Assembly: GCF_040207125.1 (NCBI RefSeq)
Contig: NZ_CP157940.1
Span: 2,976,001-3,040,000, forward strand
Origin: Lacrimispora sp. BS-2
GTDB taxonomy: Bacteria; Bacillota; Clostridia; Lachnospirales; Lachnospiraceae
Length of the DNA: 64,000 nucleotides
Reading direction: 5' to 3'
The notes beneath the pieces are model-generated. The model made no database searches, had not been told where the DNA came from, and saw only the letters and a list, made by a program, of their open reading frames with translations. This document shows, one piece after another, positions 17,568 through 28,356 of the stretch. A program made the position numbers and the translations under genes. The first letter of the stretch is position 1; each line of letters opens with the position of its first letter.

Positions 17568-18332
17568 TCAGCGGACATGGGAAACCAGACTAAGAATCTC
17601 CGGTTCACCCTCCGTAATCAATACGGTATTTTCATAATGAGCAGAAAGGCTTCCATCCTCTGTTACCACGGTCCAGTCATCATCAAGCCATACGACCTCC
17701 GGTGTTCCCCCATTGATCATGGGTTCGATGGCCAGGGTCATTCCCGGCTTTAATTTGATTCCCCGTCTTTTCCGTGCAAAGTTCGGCACCTCCGGCTCCT
17801 CATGGAGATGAGTGCCGATTCCATGGCCTACCAGATCCCGGACAACTCCAAATCCAAATTTTTCTGCATGGATCTGGATTGCAGCAGATATATCATTGAG
17901 ATGATTGCCAGATTTTGCAAATTTAATCCCTTCAAAGAAACATTGTCTTGTCACTTCTATGAGCTGCCCTGCGTGGGGAGTGATCTCCCCGATTCCGTAA
18001 GTCCTTGCCGCATCGGAATGATATCCTTTGTAAATAACCCCGGCATCCAGGCTTACGATATCGCCCTCCATTAAAACCCGTTTTTTACTTGGAATCCCAT
18101 GAACCACTTCATCGTTTACAGAAACGCAGATGGAGGCAGGATAACCGTTATAATTCAGGAAAGAGGGTGTACAGCCGTAGCTCCTTATGATTTCTTCTCC
18201 CAGATGATCAATATCCCAGGTTGTCATCCCCGGCTTCAAGGCTTTTGAAAGTTCTTCGTGAGTTTTACAAAGAATCCTTCCCGCCTCTCTCATAAGTTCT
18301 ATCTCTCTTGCAGATTTAATCGTAACTGACAT
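17568..18332 (-). CDS. map: Methionine aminopeptidase, type I
   Basis: 254 residues. Removes the initiator methionine from new proteins. Metal ligands visible: Asp in SLDAGVIYKGYHSDAART (two Asp), His in GHGIGTHLHEEP, Glu in AIEPMIN and Glu in SAHYENTVLIT. Lies four bases after adk. Confidence 0.97.
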   Translation of the reverse strand: MSVTIKSAREIELMREAGRILCKTHEELSKALKPGMTTWDIDHLGEEIIRSYGCTPSFLNYNGYPASICVSVNDEVVHGIPSKKRVLMEGDIVSLDAGVIYKGYHSDAARTYGIGEITPHAGQLIEVTRQCFFEGIKFAKSGNHLNDISAAIQIHAEKFGFGVVRDLVGHGIGTHLHEEPEVPNFARKRRGIKLKPGMTLAIEPMINGGTPEVVWLDDDWTVVTEDGSLSAHYENTVLITEGEPEILSLVSHVR

Positions 18333-18335
18333 AAA

Positions 18336-18980
18336 CTATGCTCCTAATAGGACAGCGATGTCCGAGAACACCTTGTTTAATTCCTGTGTTCCATCAATAT
18401 TCACCAACACACCGGCTTCCTTATAATATTCGATCAGAGGCTTTGTCTGATCATGGTAGACCGACAAACGCTTTTTAACGGTTTCCGGTTTATCATCATC
18501 CCGCAGAACAAGTCCTGCTTTGCACACGTCGCATACATCGGGAACCCTGCTTGGATTATACACAATATGGTATGTAGCTCCGCAGGCAATGCAAGCACGA
18601 CGGCCTGCCATTCTGTCTATAATTATCTCATCCGGTACATCCACATTAATCGCAAAGTCAACCTTCTGTCCCATCTCTGAAAGCGCCTTTTTAAGGCTTT
18701 CCGCCTGGGGAATGGTTCTTGGAAAACCATCCAGCACGTATCCGTTTTCACAGTCATCATCCTGAATACGGTCCATCAGCATGCCAATGGTCAGTTCATC
18801 CGGCACAAGAGCGCCCTGATCCATGTATTCCTTTGCCTTCCTGCCTAACTCTGTTCCTTCTTTAATATTGGAGCGGAAAATATCTCCAGTAGAAATATGG
18901 GGAATCTGATACTTTTCAGCAATCTTTTTTGCCTGGGTACCTTTGCCGGCACCAGGAGCACCTAACATGATAATTCTCAT
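18336..18980 (-). CDS. adk: Adenylate kinase, zinc-lid type
   Basis: 214 residues. P-loop GAPGAGKGTQ, AMP-site segment HISTGDIFR and DGFPRT. The lid has four cysteines (CIACG and CDVCKAG), the structural-zinc form typical of Gram-positives. Interconverts ATP + AMP and 2 ADP. Between secY and map as in most spc operons, but separated from secY by a 193-nt gap full of hairpins. Confidence 0.97.
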   Translation of the reverse strand: MRIIMLGAPGAGKGTQAKKIAEKYQIPHISTGDIFRSNIKEGTELGRKAKEYMDQGALVPDELTIGMLMDRIQDDDCENGYVLDGFPRTIPQAESLKKALSEMGQKVDFAINVDVPDEIIIDRMAGRRACIACGATYHIVYNPSRVPDVCDVCKAGLVLRDDDKPETVKKRLSVYHDQTKPLIEYYKEAGVLVNIDGTQELNKVFSDIAVLLGA

Positions 18981-18989
18981 AAACAGTCC

Positions 18990-19170
18990 CTCCCTTACAT
19001 GAAATACGTAACTTTCTTAAGGTTAATGATAAGAAACATGCTATGCGGGCTTCTTATCATTACCGCGGCAGTGGCCTCATGGACATGCAAGCATGCTCAT
19101 TGGGCTCGTTGCACGCGTAAATAACACAAATTCCAAGAGAAACACGCCGTGCGTGTTTCTCTTGGTTTGT
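18990..19170 (-). repeat. Hairpin cluster between secY and adk (possible dispersed repeat)
   Basis: Minus strand order: perfect 14-bp hairpin CCAAGAGAAACACG/CGTGTTTCTCTTGG (19165-19133), GCATGC-TT-GCATG stem with the preceding ACGAGCCCAATGAGCA (19110-19096), then perfect 12-bp hairpin TAATGATAAGAA/TTCTTATCATTA (19062-19024). No T-tract follows. The ACGAxxxCAATGAGCA string matches 13 of 16 positions of the structured repeat's head, so it may be a distant relative; this is weak. Confidence 0.5.
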
Positions 19171-19173
19171 CCT

Positions 19174-20496
19174 CTAATCGTTTAAAAATCCTTTATAATA
19201 GCGCACAAGCATCTGAGATTCAATCGCCTTCAACGTCTCTAAGACTACACTGACGATGATGATTAAAGATGTACCTCCAAAGGATAAATGGCTTACATTG
19301 AATAAGCCGGAAACCATGATCGGAATGATACAGATGATCGTCAAGCCGCATGCGCCTATAAATACGATATAGTTCAAAATAGAATTGAGATAATCACTGG
19401 TTGGTTTTCCTGGACGGATGCCCGGGATAAAACCGCCGGATTTTTTCATGTTATTCGCAACTTCAAGCGGATTAAAGGTGATTGATGTATAAAAATAAGC
19501 GAATATAATGATAAGTGCTACGTATACAAGCAGACCAATGGTATATAAGGGTCTTTCCGGTTTGAACCAGCTGGAAGAATTCAGTGCCGTTAAAATGTGG
19601 CCTCCAATGCTGTTGTAGTTGATCTTAGTCCCAAAAAACTGGGAAATCACTACTGGGAACGACATAATGGAGGAAGCGAAGATAACCGGGATAACACCGG
19701 CTGTATTCACCTTTAACGGAATGTTGGTGGCTTGACCGCCGACCATCTTCCGTCCCTGCATCTTTTTGGAATACTGCACAGGAATTCTTCTCTCACCATT
19801 CTGAAGGATAACAACAAATACAACTATGGCTACGATAACAGCTACGATAATAATGGCTGCAACTGCTGCTACGGCAACCGCTTTTCCAGAGATAAATCTG
19901 GTATATAAGGTTGACGCATCGGACGGAAAGCTGGAAATAATGTTAAAGGTCAAGACAATGGAAATACCATTTCCCACACCTTTTTCCGTAATACGCTCAC
20001 CGATCCACATCAGAAGAGCACTACCTGCCGTCATGGTTGCAACAGCAATGATAATACTTAATACGTTAAATTCTTTTAACAGACCCTGGCCGCCGAATCC
20101 AATCGCCATAGCGACGGACTCGATTAAAGCCAGACCAACTGTTACGTAACGGGTGTATTCTGCAATCTTTTTTCTCCCATCTTCCCCATCGCGCTGCATT
20201 TCCTCAAGCTTTGGAATCGCTATAGTCAAAAGCTGCATAATAATGGAAGATGTGATGTAAGGGGTAATGCTCAGTGCGAATACTGACATGTTGGTAAAAG
20301 AACTACCTGTCATAGCGTTGAAGAATCCAAACGCGTCGTTATTCTGCCGAGCAAAAAAATCTTTAAAGAAGCTTGTTTCAACTCCTGGAATCGGCAATTG
20401 AGAACCGATCCTAGTAACCACCAGCATCATGAACGTATAGATGAGTTTCTTTCTTACGTCCTTGATCTTGAATGCATTACGGAGTGTTTTTAACAT
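19174..20496 (-). CDS. secY: Protein translocase subunit SecY
   Basis: 440 residues with about ten membrane segments. RIGSQLPIPGVETSFF near the N terminus and GGFIPGIRPGKPT in the C-terminal half are SecY landmarks. Forms the protein-conducting channel with SecE/SecG. Directly follows rplO (one base between them). Confidence 0.98.
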   Translation of the reverse strand: MLKTLRNAFKIKDVRKKLIYTFMMLVVTRIGSQLPIPGVETSFFKDFFARQNNDAFGFFNAMTGSSFTNMSVFALSITPYITSSIIMQLLTIAIPKLEEMQRDGEDGRKKIAEYTRYVTVGLALIESVAMAIGFGGQGLLKEFNVLSIIIAVATMTAGSALLMWIGERITEKGVGNGISIVLTFNIISSFPSDASTLYTRFISGKAVAVAAVAAIIIVAVIVAIVVFVVILQNGERRIPVQYSKKMQGRKMVGGQATNIPLKVNTAGVIPVIFASSIMSFPVVISQFFGTKINYNSIGGHILTALNSSSWFKPERPLYTIGLLVYVALIIIFAYFYTSITFNPLEVANNMKKSGGFIPGIRPGKPTSDYLNSILNYIVFIGACGLTIICIIPIMVSGLFNVSHLSFGGTSLIIIVSVVLETLKAIESQMLVRYYKGFLND

Positions 20497-20497
20497 A

Positions 20498-20938
20498 TTA
20501 GATCACCTCGCAGGTTCCACCTAAAGCCTCGATTTTGGTTTTTGCGCCTTCGCTGAAAGCATCTACCTTTACTATAAGCTTTTTGGTTAATTCTCCATTT
20601 CCAAGGATCTTAACACCGTCACGCGGATTCTTAACAATACCGCTCTCTAATAAAGTTTCAACAGTAATAACTGCACCATTGTCAAAGCACTCTAAAGCAC
20701 TTACATTGATACCGATAATTATTTTTGTATTTCTATTTGTAAAGCCTCTCTTAGGAATACGTCTGTATAAAGGCATCTGACCGCCTTCAAAACCTGGTCT
20801 GGTTGCACCGGAACGTGCTTTCTGTCCCTTATGACCTTTACCTGCTGTCTTGCCGTTACCTGAACCATGTCCGCGGCCTCTTCTGAAGTTGTCGCTGTGT
20901 TTGGAACCTAACGCAGGCTGTAAATTTGATAAATCCAT
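20498..20938 (-). CDS. rplO: 50S ribosomal protein L15 (uL15)
   Basis: 146 residues from the ATG at 20938 (GGAGG eight bases upstream); a GTG three codons earlier sits on the site itself. [14 protein letters not shown], the Gly-rich [20 protein letters not shown] and [14 protein letters not shown] identify it. Confidence 0.98.
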   Translation of the reverse strand: MDLSNLQPALGSKHSDNFRRGRGHGSGNGKTAGKGHKGQKARSGATRPGFEGGQMPLYRRIPKRGFTNRNTKIIIGINVSALECFDNGAVITVETLLESGIVKNPRDGVKILGNGELTKKLIVKVDAFSEGAKTKIEALGGTCEVI

Positions 20939-20964
20939 CGCTTGCACCTCCTTACTGTATTCTC

Positions 20965-21147
20965 TTAAATCTCTTCAACTTTTACTAAATGACGCACGCT
21001 GGCGATCATACCTCTTACCGCGCCATTGTCCGGCATCTCAACTGTCTTGTGAAGCTTTTTTAAGCCTAATGCTTCAACGGTTGCTTTGTGCTTCGGAACA
21101 GCGCCGATCGGGGATTTCACCAATGTGATTTTTAATTTATCTGCCAT
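20965..21147 (-). CDS. rpmD: 50S ribosomal protein L30 (uL30)
   Basis: 60 residues: [43 protein letters not shown]. Normal spc order, 13 nt after rpsE. Confidence 0.97.
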   Translation of the reverse strand: MADKLKITLVKSPIGAVPKHKATVEALGLKKLHKTVEMPDNGAVRGMIASVRHLVKVEEI

Positions 21148-21160
21148 CTTCTTATCCTCC

Positions 21161-21670
21161 TTAGCCTAAAATCTCTTCTACAGATTTGCCGCGAAGCTTT
21201 GCAACTTCCTCAGGAGTTTTTAATCTAGTCAATCCTTCAATTGTAGCCAGAACTACGTTAGTCTTATTATTGGAACCTAAAGACTTTGAATGGATATTCT
21301 TAATTCCTGCAAGCTCTAAAACCGCACGTGCAGGGCCTCCTGCGATAACTCCTGTACCTTCGTTCGCTCTCTTAAGAAGTACGGATGCACTTCCAAATTT
21401 GCCGATCAGGTCATGAGGAATACTGTTGTTCTCATCCATGGGGATTGCAACCATGTTCTTAACTGCAGCCTCTTTTCCCTTACGGATTGCTTCTGGAACT
21501 TCACCGGCTTTGCCAAGACCTGCACCTACGTGGCCGTTGCCATCACCTACGACTACTAAAGCAGAGAATCTCATGGTACGTCCACCCTTAACGGTTTTAG
21601 ATACACGCTTGATAGCAACTACTCTGTCGTTTAACTCTAACTGATTTGCATCAAAAATTGTACGTTTCAC
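21161..21670 (-). CDS. rpsE: 30S ribosomal protein S5 (uS5)
   Basis: 169 residues. N-terminal double-stranded RNA-binding fold ([41 protein letters not shown]) and C-terminal domain ([21 protein letters not shown]). Helps decoding accuracy. Confidence 0.98.
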   Translation of the reverse strand: MKRTIFDANQLELNDRVVAIKRVSKTVKGGRTMRFSALVVVGDGNGHVGAGLGKAGEVPEAIRKGKEAAVKNMVAIPMDENNSIPHDLIGKFGSASVLLKRANEGTGVIAGGPARAVLELAGIKNIHSKSLGSNNKTNVVLATIEGLTRLKTPEEVAKLRGKSVEEILG

Positions 21671-21690
21671 GCTGTCATTCTCCTCTCTAC

Positions 21691-22059
21691 TTAGAATTCC
21701 AGACCAGCTTCTCTGGCTGCGTCTGCTAATGCCTGAATCTTACCATGATATATAAAACCGCCTCTGTCAAAGACAACTTCCTTAATTCCTTTTTCAAGGG
21801 CTCTCTTTGCAACTACGGTACCTACATATGCTGCAGCATCAACGTCGTTAGTTTTCTCTAATTCTGCCTTTACTTCTTTTTCTACTGTAGAAGCAGCGAC
21901 TAAAGTCTTACCAACTGTATCGTCAATAATTTGAGCATACACATGATTATTGCTTCTAAACACAGCTAAACGTGGTCTTTCTGCAGTGCCTGCAAAACGG
22001 TTACGTAATCTGTTGTGTTTTTTAACGCGAACTTCGCTTCTTGACTGTTTGCTAACCAT
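21691..22059 (-). CDS. rplR: 50S ribosomal protein L18 (uL18)
   Basis: 122 residues; [15 protein letters not shown] start after a short basic leader, [20 protein letters not shown] and [26 protein letters not shown] at the end. Binds 5S rRNA. Confidence 0.98.
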   Translation of the reverse strand: MVSKQSRSEVRVKKHNRLRNRFAGTAERPRLAVFRSNNHVYAQIIDDTVGKTLVAASTVEKEVKAELEKTNDVDAAAYVGTVVAKRALEKGIKEVVFDRGGFIYHGKIQALADAAREAGLEF

Positions 22060-22076
22060 CTTTACACTCTCCTTAA

Positions 22077-22619
22077 TTATTTCTTACCAGTCTTACCAAC
22101 TTTACGTCTGATAACTTCGTCAGCATACTTGATACCCTTGCCCTTATACGGTTCAGGTCTTCTCTTATCTCTGATTTCAGCAGCGTACTGGCCAACTTTT
22201 TCTTTATCGATACCTTTAATAATGATGACGTTCTGTCCTTCCATGGTAGATTCGATTCCTTCCGGATCTTCCATCTCTACCGGGTGGGAATAGCCCAGAG
22301 AAAGAACAAGCTTCTTGCCCTGCTTCTGTGCTCTGTAACCAACACCATTGATCTCCAGTTTCTTTTCATAACCGTTCGTAACACCAACGATCATGTTGTT
22401 TACTAATGTTCTTGTCAGACCGTGTAAGGATTTCATTTTCTTTAAATCATTCGGTCTTGAAACAACGATATGACCATCTTCTTCTTTGATTGTCATCTCA
22501 GATGGCAACACTCTTTCAAGAGTTCCCTTAGGACCTTTTACAGTCACTTTGTTATTTTCTGCGATTGCAACAGTTACGCCTGCCGGAATCGCGATAGGCA
22601 TTCTTCCTATACGTGACAT
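22077..22619 (-). CDS. rplF: 50S ribosomal protein L6 (uL6)
   Basis: 180 residues. [16 protein letters not shown] and the C-terminal [19 protein letters not shown] are diagnostic. Near the factor-binding site in known ribosomes. Confidence 0.98.
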   Translation of the reverse strand: MSRIGRMPIAIPAGVTVAIAENNKVTVKGPKGTLERVLPSEMTIKEEDGHIVVSRPNDLKKMKSLHGLTRTLVNNMIVGVTNGYEKKLEINGVGYRAQKQGKKLVLSLGYSHPVEMEDPEGIESTMEGQNVIIIKGIDKEKVGQYAAEIRDKRRPEPYKGKGIKYADEVIRRKVGKTGKK

Positions 22620-22685
22620 GCCGTCTACCTCCTTAAATTTTCGGAAAAAGCTCTGCGCTTCTTCTGTTTTCAGATGTTTCGTTAA

Positions 22686-23087
22686 TTACCAAACAAACGC
22701 CAGTACTTCTCCGCCGATGCCGATGGTGCGCGCTTCCTTATCGGTAATAACGCCCTGGTTTGTGGAGATGATAGCAGTTCCTAAACCGCCAAGTACTCTC
22801 GGTAACTCTTCCTTGTTTGCGTATACACGTAAACCTGGCTTAGAGATTCTCTTAATACCTGTGATGATTTTCTCATTTTTATCTTTACCGTATTTTAAGG
22901 TGATCCGGATGGTCTGGAATGCACCGTCTTCTACGAGATCGTATTTCTTAATGTATCCCTCTTTTACAAGGATATCAGCAATAGCTAATTTCATCTTAGA
23001 TGAAGGTACATCTACTGTATCATGTTTTGCAGTATTTGCATTACGGATTCTTGTAAGCATATCTGCGATTGGATCGCTCATTGTCAT
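22686..23087 (-). CDS. rpsH: 30S ribosomal protein S8 (uS8)
   Basis: 133 residues. [20 protein letters not shown], and the C-terminal [20 protein letters not shown] loop. In known species S8 represses the spc operon; no S8-like target hairpin was identified here. Confidence 0.98.
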   Translation of the reverse strand: MTMSDPIADMLTRIRNANTAKHDTVDVPSSKMKLAIADILVKEGYIKKYDLVEDGAFQTIRITLKYGKDKNEKIITGIKRISKPGLRVYANKEELPRVLGGLGTAIISTNQGVITDKEARTIGIGGEVLAFVW

Positions 23088-23111
23088 TTTGAAATTGCCT
23101 CCTTCCTTATT

Positions 23112-23297
23112 TTACCAGCTTGCTTTTTTAACGCCTGGGATCTGGCCCTTGTATGCTAATTCACGGAAGCAGATTCTGCAGATTCCGTATTTTCTCAAAT
23201 AAGCATGTGGACGACCACAGATTCTGCAACGATTGTATTCTCTTGTGGAGAATTTTGCAGGTCTCTGCTGTTTGATCTTCATTGAAGTCTTAGCCAT
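23112..23297 (-). CDS. rpsN: 30S ribosomal protein S14, zinc (type Z)
   Basis: 61 residues with [20 protein letters not shown], the two Cys pairs of the zinc-binding form. 15 nt after rplE. Confidence 0.97.
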   Translation of the reverse strand: MAKTSMKIKQQRPAKFSTREYNRCRICGRPHAYLRKYGICRICFRELAYKGQIPGVKKASW

Positions 23298-23312
23298 GGA
23301 TTATTCCTCCTA

Positions 23313-23852
23313 CTATTTTGCAAATGGCATATTGAATAATGTCAAAAGTTCACGGGCTTCTTCGTCTGTCTTAGCGGTAGTAACGAAAATAATGTCCATA
23401 CCTCTTACCTTGTCAACTTTATCGTACTCAATCTCAGGGAAAATAAGCTGCTCCTTGATGCCAAGAGCGAAGTTTCCTCTGCCATCAAACGCATTAGGAT
23501 TTACACCTCTGAAGTCACGTACACGAGGAAGTGCAAGGTTGATCAGGCGATCAGCAAATTCATACATTCTCTGGCCGCGTAAGGTTACTTTACAGCCGAT
23601 CGGCATACCTTCTCTGATCTTAAAGTTAGCAACTGACTTTTTAGCCTTTGTTAAGACTGCCTTCTGACCGGAGATGATTTCTAAGTCTCTGACTGCAGAG
23701 TCTAAAATCTTGGCATTTTCCTTTGCTTCACCAATACCCATATTGATGACAATCTTATTTAACTTCGGTACTTCCATGATGTTCTTATATCCAAATTTCT
23801 TGATCATAGCTTCTACGATCTCTGTCTGGTACATCTCTTTTAATCTAGCCAA
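23313..23852 (-). CDS. rplE: 50S ribosomal protein L5 (uL5)
   Basis: 179 residues. [37 protein letters not shown] and [17 protein letters not shown] identify it. 5S rRNA binding; contacts P-site tRNA. Confidence 0.98.
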   Translation of the reverse strand: MARLKEMYQTEIVEAMIKKFGYKNIMEVPKLNKIVINMGIGEAKENAKILDSAVRDLEIISGQKAVLTKAKKSVANFKIREGMPIGCKVTLRGQRMYEFADRLINLALPRVRDFRGVNPNAFDGRGNFALGIKEQLIFPEIEYDKVDKVRGMDIIFVTTAKTDEEARELLTLFNMPFAK

Positions 23853-23873
23853 TTTTTATTCCTCCTCTCCGAA

Positions 23874-24179
23874 TTAATCAATTACTTTACCGGTTGCTTT
23901 TGCAACGCGGACTTTTTTGCCGTCTTTTACCTCAAAACCAACTCTGGTTGCTTTTCCGTCAACAACAAGCATTACGTTAGAGATATCAAGTGCAGCTTCT
24001 TTCTGAACGATACCACCCTGTGGGTTTCCCGGGCCTGGTTTCACATGCTTTGTGATCATGTTAACACCTTCCACTACCACTTTGCTATTCTTCGTATCTA
24101 CGTGAAGAACTTTGCCCTGTTTGTCTTTATCTTTTCCTGCGATAACCTTTACCAGGTCGTCTCTTTTAATTTTATGCAC
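23874..24179 (-). CDS. rplX: 50S ribosomal protein L24 (uL24)
   Basis: 101 residues with a KOW motif (KRDDLVKVIAGKDKDKQGKV). Assembly-initiator protein of the 50S subunit. Confidence 0.97.
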   Translation of the reverse strand: MHKIKRDDLVKVIAGKDKDKQGKVLHVDTKNSKVVVEGVNMITKHVKPGPGNPQGGIVQKEAALDISNVMLVVDGKATRVGFEVKDGKKVRVAKATGKVID

Positions 24180-24193
24180 AGTCCGATACCTCC

Positions 24194-24562
24194 TTATAAT
24201 ACTTCCGGAGCTAAGGAAACAATTTTCATGAACTGTTTCTCTCTTAACTCTCTGGCAACCGGTCCAAAGATACGAGTTCCTTTTGGAGTCCTGTCATCTT
24301 TGATAATTACGGCAGCATTCTCATCGAACTTGATATAGGAACCGTCTTTGCGGCGTGCGCCCTTAACAGAACGTACGACAACGGCCTTTACAACGTCGCC
24401 CTTCTTCACAACACCACCAGGTGTTGCATCTTTTACGCTGGCAACGATAACATCACCAATATTAGCATATCTTCTTGTAGATCCGCCCATAACACGGATA
24501 CAAAGAAGCTCTTTTGCACCAGTATTGTCGGCAACCTTTAATCTGGTCTCCTGCTGAATCAT
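24194..24562 (-). CDS. rplN: 50S ribosomal protein L14 (uL14)
   Basis: 122 residues. [41 protein letters not shown] and [13 protein letters not shown] are diagnostic. Confidence 0.98.
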   Translation of the reverse strand: MIQQETRLKVADNTGAKELLCIRVMGGSTRRYANIGDVIVASVKDATPGGVVKKGDVVKAVVVRSVKGARRKDGSYIKFDENAAVIIKDDRTPKGTRIFGPVARELREKQFMKIVSLAPEVL

Positions 24563-24586
24563 GCCTGTTACTCCTTCCTGGATATA

Positions 24587-24841
24587 TTATTTCGCTCTCT
24601 CGATAATCTCAACAAGTCTCCATCTCTTGTCTTTGGACAGCGGTCTTGTTTCCATTACTTTAACTGTATCGCCCATGTTGCAGTCGTTGTTCTCGTCATG
24701 AGCTTTTAATTTATACGTTCTTTTTACGATCTTGCCGTATAAAGGATGTTCTACATGGTCTTCAATAGCCACAACGATGGTCTTATCCATCTTGCTGCTT
24801 ACAACCTTACCAGTACGGGTTTTTCTAAGATTTCTTTCCAC
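24587..24841 (-). CDS. rpsQ: 30S ribosomal protein S17 (uS17)
   Basis: 84 residues, an OB fold: [39 protein letters not shown] 93-nt gap to rpmC follows upstream; it holds the palindrome ACACACAC-TC-GTGTGTGT at 24894-24911, role unknown. Confidence 0.97.
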   Translation of the reverse strand: MERNLRKTRTGKVVSSKMDKTIVVAIEDHVEHPLYGKIVKRTYKLKAHDENNDCNMGDTVKVMETRPLSKDKRWRLVEIIERAK

Positions 24842-24934
24842 GTTCGGTATTCTCCTTTCGAGTTTTGGCCCTGGCGGCCGAATCTATAAGTTTACACACA
24901 CTCGTGTGTGTCATGCTTTTTAAAAAACTGCAAC

Positions 24935-25147
24935 TTAAGCTAATTTAGCCTTCTCAGTTATAACAGTCTGAATTCTGGCAATGTTCTTGCGAACCTCTTT
25001 GATCCTGCTTGTGTTGTCAAGCTGGTTGGTCGCGTTCTGGAATCTTAAGTTGAAAAGTTCTTTCTTTGCAGCTACTAATTCTTCATTCAGTTCTGCAGCT
25101 GATTTTCCTTTTAATTCTTCAACATACTTATTAATTTTCACTGTCAT
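24935..25147 (-). CDS. rpmC: 50S ribosomal protein L29 (uL29)
   Basis: 70 residues, two helices: [36 protein letters not shown]. Its ATG overlaps the rplP stop (ATGA), so translation is coupled. Confidence 0.97.
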   Translation of the reverse strand: MTVKINKYVEELKGKSAAELNEELVAAKKELFNLRFQNATNQLDNTSRIKEVRKNIARIQTVITEKAKLA

Positions 25148-25569
25148 TCACCGCCTTCTAAATCTGCTTTAGCAGCAATCTTACACTTGCACGGTAACTT
25201 ATGCATAGCAAGACGTAAAGCTTCACGTGCTGTTTCTTCAGGTACTCCAGCGATTTCGAATAATACACGGCCTGGTTTTACTACTGCTACCCAGTATTCC
25301 AGAGCGCCCTTACCGGAACCCATACGGGTTTCTGCTGGCTTTGCTGTTACAGGTTTATCCGGGAAAATCTTGATCCAGACTTTACCGCCACGCTTGATAT
25401 AACGGGTCATGGCAACACGGGCTGCCTCGATCTGGTTAGATTTGATCCAGCATGGTTCTGCAGCGACTAAACCGAATTCACCATAGCTGATCACATTGCC
25501 TCTTAAAGCTTTACCAGCCATGGATCCACGGAACTGTTTACGACGCTTAACTCTCTTAGGCATTAACAT
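25144..25569 (-). CDS. rplP: 50S ribosomal protein L16 (uL16)
   Basis: 141 residues. [55 protein letters not shown]. Start at 25569 overlaps the rpsC stop by one base (TAATG); a second ATG two codons on is possible but farther from the GGGAG site. Confidence 0.98.
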   Translation of the reverse strand: MLMPKRVKRRKQFRGSMAGKALRGNVISYGEFGLVAAEPCWIKSNQIEAARVAMTRYIKRGGKVWIKIFPDKPVTAKPAETRMGSGKGALEYWVAVVKPGRVLFEIAGVPEETAREALRLAMHKLPCKCKIAAKADLEGGE

Positions 25570-26225
25570 TATTTATCGCTCCCTTCCTTGTTTCCTTTAG
25601 TTGGAAGTACTTCGCCATTGTAGATCCATACCTTTACACCAATCTTTCCAAAGGTTGTATCTGCTTCAGCGAAACCATAGTCAATATCAGCTCTGAGTGT
25701 CTGTAACGGAATGGTTCCTTCGCTGTAGAACTCGGTACGAGCCATATCAGCGCCGCCAAGACGTCCTGCAACTGCAGTCTTGATGCCCTTTACGCCAGCC
25801 TTCATGGAACGGCCCATGGTGGACTTCATAGCCCGGCGGAAGGATACACGGTTCTCTAACTGCTGTGCAATGGATTCAGCTACTAACTGAGCGTCTTTAT
25901 CAGGTCTTTTGATTTCCTTGATGTCAACAAATAACTTTTTATCTGTAAGCTTCTGAACTTCAGCTTTTAATTTTTCGATCTCAGATCCGCCCTTACCGAT
26001 TACAACACCTGGTTTTGCGGTGTGAATTGTAAGCTTCACGCGGTCAGATGCTCTCTCAATTTCGATACCGGAAATGCCAGCGCTGTATAATCTCTTCTTA
26101 ACGTACTTTCTGATAGCATAATCTTCTACCAGGTTATCTGCGAAATCAGCTTCAGCATACCATTTTGAGTTCCAGTCTTTAATAACACCGACTCTTAAGC
26201 CGTGTGGATTAACTTTCTGTCCCAT
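25569..26225 (-). CDS. rpsC: 30S ribosomal protein S3 (uS3)
   Basis: 218 residues. [22 protein letters not shown] domain with [15 protein letters not shown]-terminal [21 protein letters not shown]. Part of the mRNA entry channel. Confidence 0.98.
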   Translation of the reverse strand: MGQKVNPHGLRVGVIKDWNSKWYAEADFADNLVEDYAIRKYVKKRLYSAGISGIEIERASDRVKLTIHTAKPGVVIGKGGSEIEKLKAEVQKLTDKKLFVDIKEIKRPDKDAQLVAESIAQQLENRVSFRRAMKSTMGRSMKAGVKGIKTAVAGRLGGADMARTEFYSEGTIPLQTLRADIDYGFAEADTTFGKIGVKVWIYNGEVLPTKGNKEGSDK

Positions 26226-26236
26226 TATTTGCCTCC

Positions 26237-26623
26237 TTATCTTTCATTAAGCACAACGGTGATGTGGCTCATTCTCTTTTCGATCCTGTAAGCGCGGCCC
26301 TGTGCTCTCGGTTTTACTCTCTTCATTGTCGGTCCCTTGTTTGCAAAGCATTCCTCTACGTAAAGTTTTGCAGGGTCCATACCGTTGTTATTCTCAGCAT
26401 TAGCGATTGCTGACTTTAATAACTTCTCTATTAAAGTAGAAGCATATCTGGGATTGTAAGTTACAATACCAAGTGCTGTCATTACATCTTTGCCTCTGAT
26501 GGCATCTAATACGAAGCATGCTTTCTGAACAGAAACCCTAGCATAGGATAACTTTGCTGATGGTCTGGTGTCCTTCACGGCATTTCTTTCTCTCTTAATC
26601 TGGCTTCTATGTCCCTTAGCCAT
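26237..26623 (-). CDS. rplV: 50S ribosomal protein L22 (uL22)
   Basis: 128 residues; [23 protein letters not shown] and the C-terminal [19 protein letters not shown] beta-hairpin that lines the exit tunnel, the site where macrolide-resistance changes occur in other species. Confidence 0.97.
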   Translation of the reverse strand: MAKGHRSQIKRERNAVKDTRPSAKLSYARVSVQKACFVLDAIRGKDVMTALGIVTYNPRYASTLIEKLLKSAIANAENNNGMDPAKLYVEECFANKGPTMKRVKPRAQGRAYRIEKRMSHITVVLNER

Positions 26624-26693
26624 TGGTGAATCCTCCTTTCAACTTAAACGCCCCTGGGAATCCGGAAGAATACCCGGAGGAGTTTGTTTCTAT

Positions 26694-26975
26694 CTACTTA
26701 CGGCCTGATTTTTTCTCGTCCTTACCATGTCCTCTGTAGGTTCTTGTGGCAACGAATTCACCCAGTTTATGTCCAACCATATCTTCTGTAACATATACCG
26801 GAACGTGTTTTCTGCCATCGTGAACTGCAATTGTATGTCCAACCATCTGCGGGAAGATTGTAGAACGGCGAGACCAGGTCTTTATTACCTGCTTCTGTCC
26901 TGCTGCGTTCATAACATCTACTTTTTTCAGTAAATGAGCATCTGCAAATGGTCCTTTTTTAAGTGAGCGAGCCAT
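26694..26975 (-). CDS. rpsS: 30S ribosomal protein S19 (uS19)
   Basis: 93 residues. [56 protein letters not shown]. 70-nt gap to rplV. Confidence 0.98.
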   Translation of the reverse strand: MARSLKKGPFADAHLLKKVDVMNAAGQKQVIKTWSRRSTIFPQMVGHTIAVHDGRKHVPVYVTEDMVGHKLGEFVATRTYRGHGKDEKKSGRK

Positions 26976-26994
26976 AGATTCTAACCTCCTTCAA

Positions 26995-27843
26995 TTATTT
27001 AACGGTCTTTCCATCTCTTCTTCTAACGATCAGTCTGTTAGACTGCTTGTTTTTCTTTCTGGTCTTTAAGCCAAGCGCTGGTTTGCCCCATGGTGTACTT
27101 GGACCTGGGCGTCCGATACCAGTCTTGCCTTCACCACCACCGTGAGGATGGTCATTGGGGTTCATTACGGAACCACGTACAGTAGGTCTGAAGCCCATGT
27201 GACGTTTTCTACCAGCTTTACCGATATTGATCAGGTTGTGATCGCCGTTGCCTACAACGCCGATGGTAGCTCTGCAGTTGATTGGAACCATTCTCATCTC
27301 GCCGGAAGGTAAACGAAGAGTTGCATATTTGCCTTCTTTTGCCATTAACTGAGCAGAATTTCCTGCAGAACGAACTAACTGTCCGCCTTTTCCAGGATAA
27401 AGCTCAATGTTATGAACCTGAGCACCAACCGGAATCTTGCTTAATGGTAAGCAGTTGCCGACTTTTGCTTCTGCCGTCTCACCGCTCATAACCTTCATGC
27501 CGTCTGTTAAACCAGCAGGAGCAAGGATATAAGCCTTTGTACCATCTTCATAGCAGATCAGTGCGATGTTGGCAGTTCTGTTTGGATCGTATTCGATACC
27601 GATAACAGTTGCTGCAATTCCGTCTCTGCTGTTTCTCTTAAAATCGATGATTCTATATTTTCTTTTAACGCCGCCTCCGCGATGTCTTACCGTGATCTTA
27701 CCCTGGTTATTACGGCCGGCTGTCTTATTGATCGTTTTGCTGATTAAGGACTTCTCAGGAGTTGACTTTGTGATTTCACTGAAATCAGAACCAGTCATGT
27801 GTCTTCTGGAAGGGGTATATGGGTTATACTTTTTAATTCCCAT
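26995..27843 (-). CDS. rplB: 50S ribosomal protein L2 (uL2)
   Basis: 282-codon frame from the ATG at 27843 (AAAGGAG upstream); a longer frame to 27873 lacks a site and adds a non-conserved tail. [20 protein letters not shown] at the start, and the C-terminal [20 protein letters not shown] loop near the peptidyl-transferase centre. Confidence 0.98.
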   Translation of the reverse strand: MGIKKYNPYTPSRRHMTGSDFSEITKSTPEKSLISKTINKTAGRNNQGKITVRHRGGGVKRKYRIIDFKRNSRDGIAATVIGIEYDPNRTANIALICYEDGTKAYILAPAGLTDGMKVMSGETAEAKVGNCLPLSKIPVGAQVHNIELYPGKGGQLVRSAGNSAQLMAKEGKYATLRLPSGEMRMVPINCRATIGVVGNGDHNLINIGKAGRKRHMGFRPTVRGSVMNPNDHPHGGGEGKTGIGRPGPSTPWGKPALGLKTRKKNKQSNRLIVRRRDGKTVK

Positions 27844-28056
27844 GATATTTCTCCTTTCTTCTTTACTGTCCAAGGGTTTTGGACATAAAGGGATGCCCTT
27901 GGCGTTTCTGCTTTATTCCCCGCGTTCTCAGGGTTAAAGGTCAGTACTTCAACGCCGCCTGGCGTATCTCAATTATCGTGATATAATGTTCATCACATAG
28001 AAAACTGAAAACCGTTTACGCCGGGTTTGAATAAATTCTCACCAAGCGTCCCGATC
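27844..28056 (-). other. 213-nt gap between rplW and rplB
   Basis: Unusually wide for this operon. Holds CCAAGGG ... CCCTTGG (7 bp, 27871-27903) near rplB and a CGCCAGGCGGCG motif. No gene and no convincing promoter was found; it may be an internal regulatory or processing site. Confidence 0.4.
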
Positions 28057-28356
28057 TTACAGTCCTTCGAAGATTTCGATGTCTTTGCTGTCTGCTGTCA
28101 GCTGAACGATGGCCTTCTTTGTCTTAGAGGTCTTTCCAAAGGTCATACCCCTTCTTTTTGTCTTACCATCTAAGTTCATAGTGTTCACTCTGGCAACCTT
28201 TGCACCTGGGAACATCTTTTCAACAGCTTCTTTGATCATAGCCTTATTAGCATCTGTGTGCACAATAAATGTGTACTTTTTGGACGCCATAGCGTTCATG
28301 CTCTTCTCAGTTACTACAGGCTTCTGGATTACGTCGTAATACTTAATATCTGCCAT
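28057..28356 (-). CDS. rplW: 50S ribosomal protein L23 (uL23)
   Basis: 99 residues; [58 protein letters not shown]. Sits at the tunnel exit, docking trigger factor and SRP in known ribosomes. One-base overlap with rplD. Confidence 0.97.
   Translation of the reverse strand: MADIKYYDVIQKPVVTEKSMNAMASKKYTFIVHTDANKAMIKEAVEKMFPGAKVARVNTMNLDGKTKRRGMTFGKTSKTKKAIVQLTADSKDIEIFEGL

Noticed and set aside
24894..24911. ACACACAC-TC-GTGTGTGT palindrome between rpsQ and rpmC as a terminator
   Set aside because: No T-tract follows on either strand and the operon clearly continues; listed only as a note.
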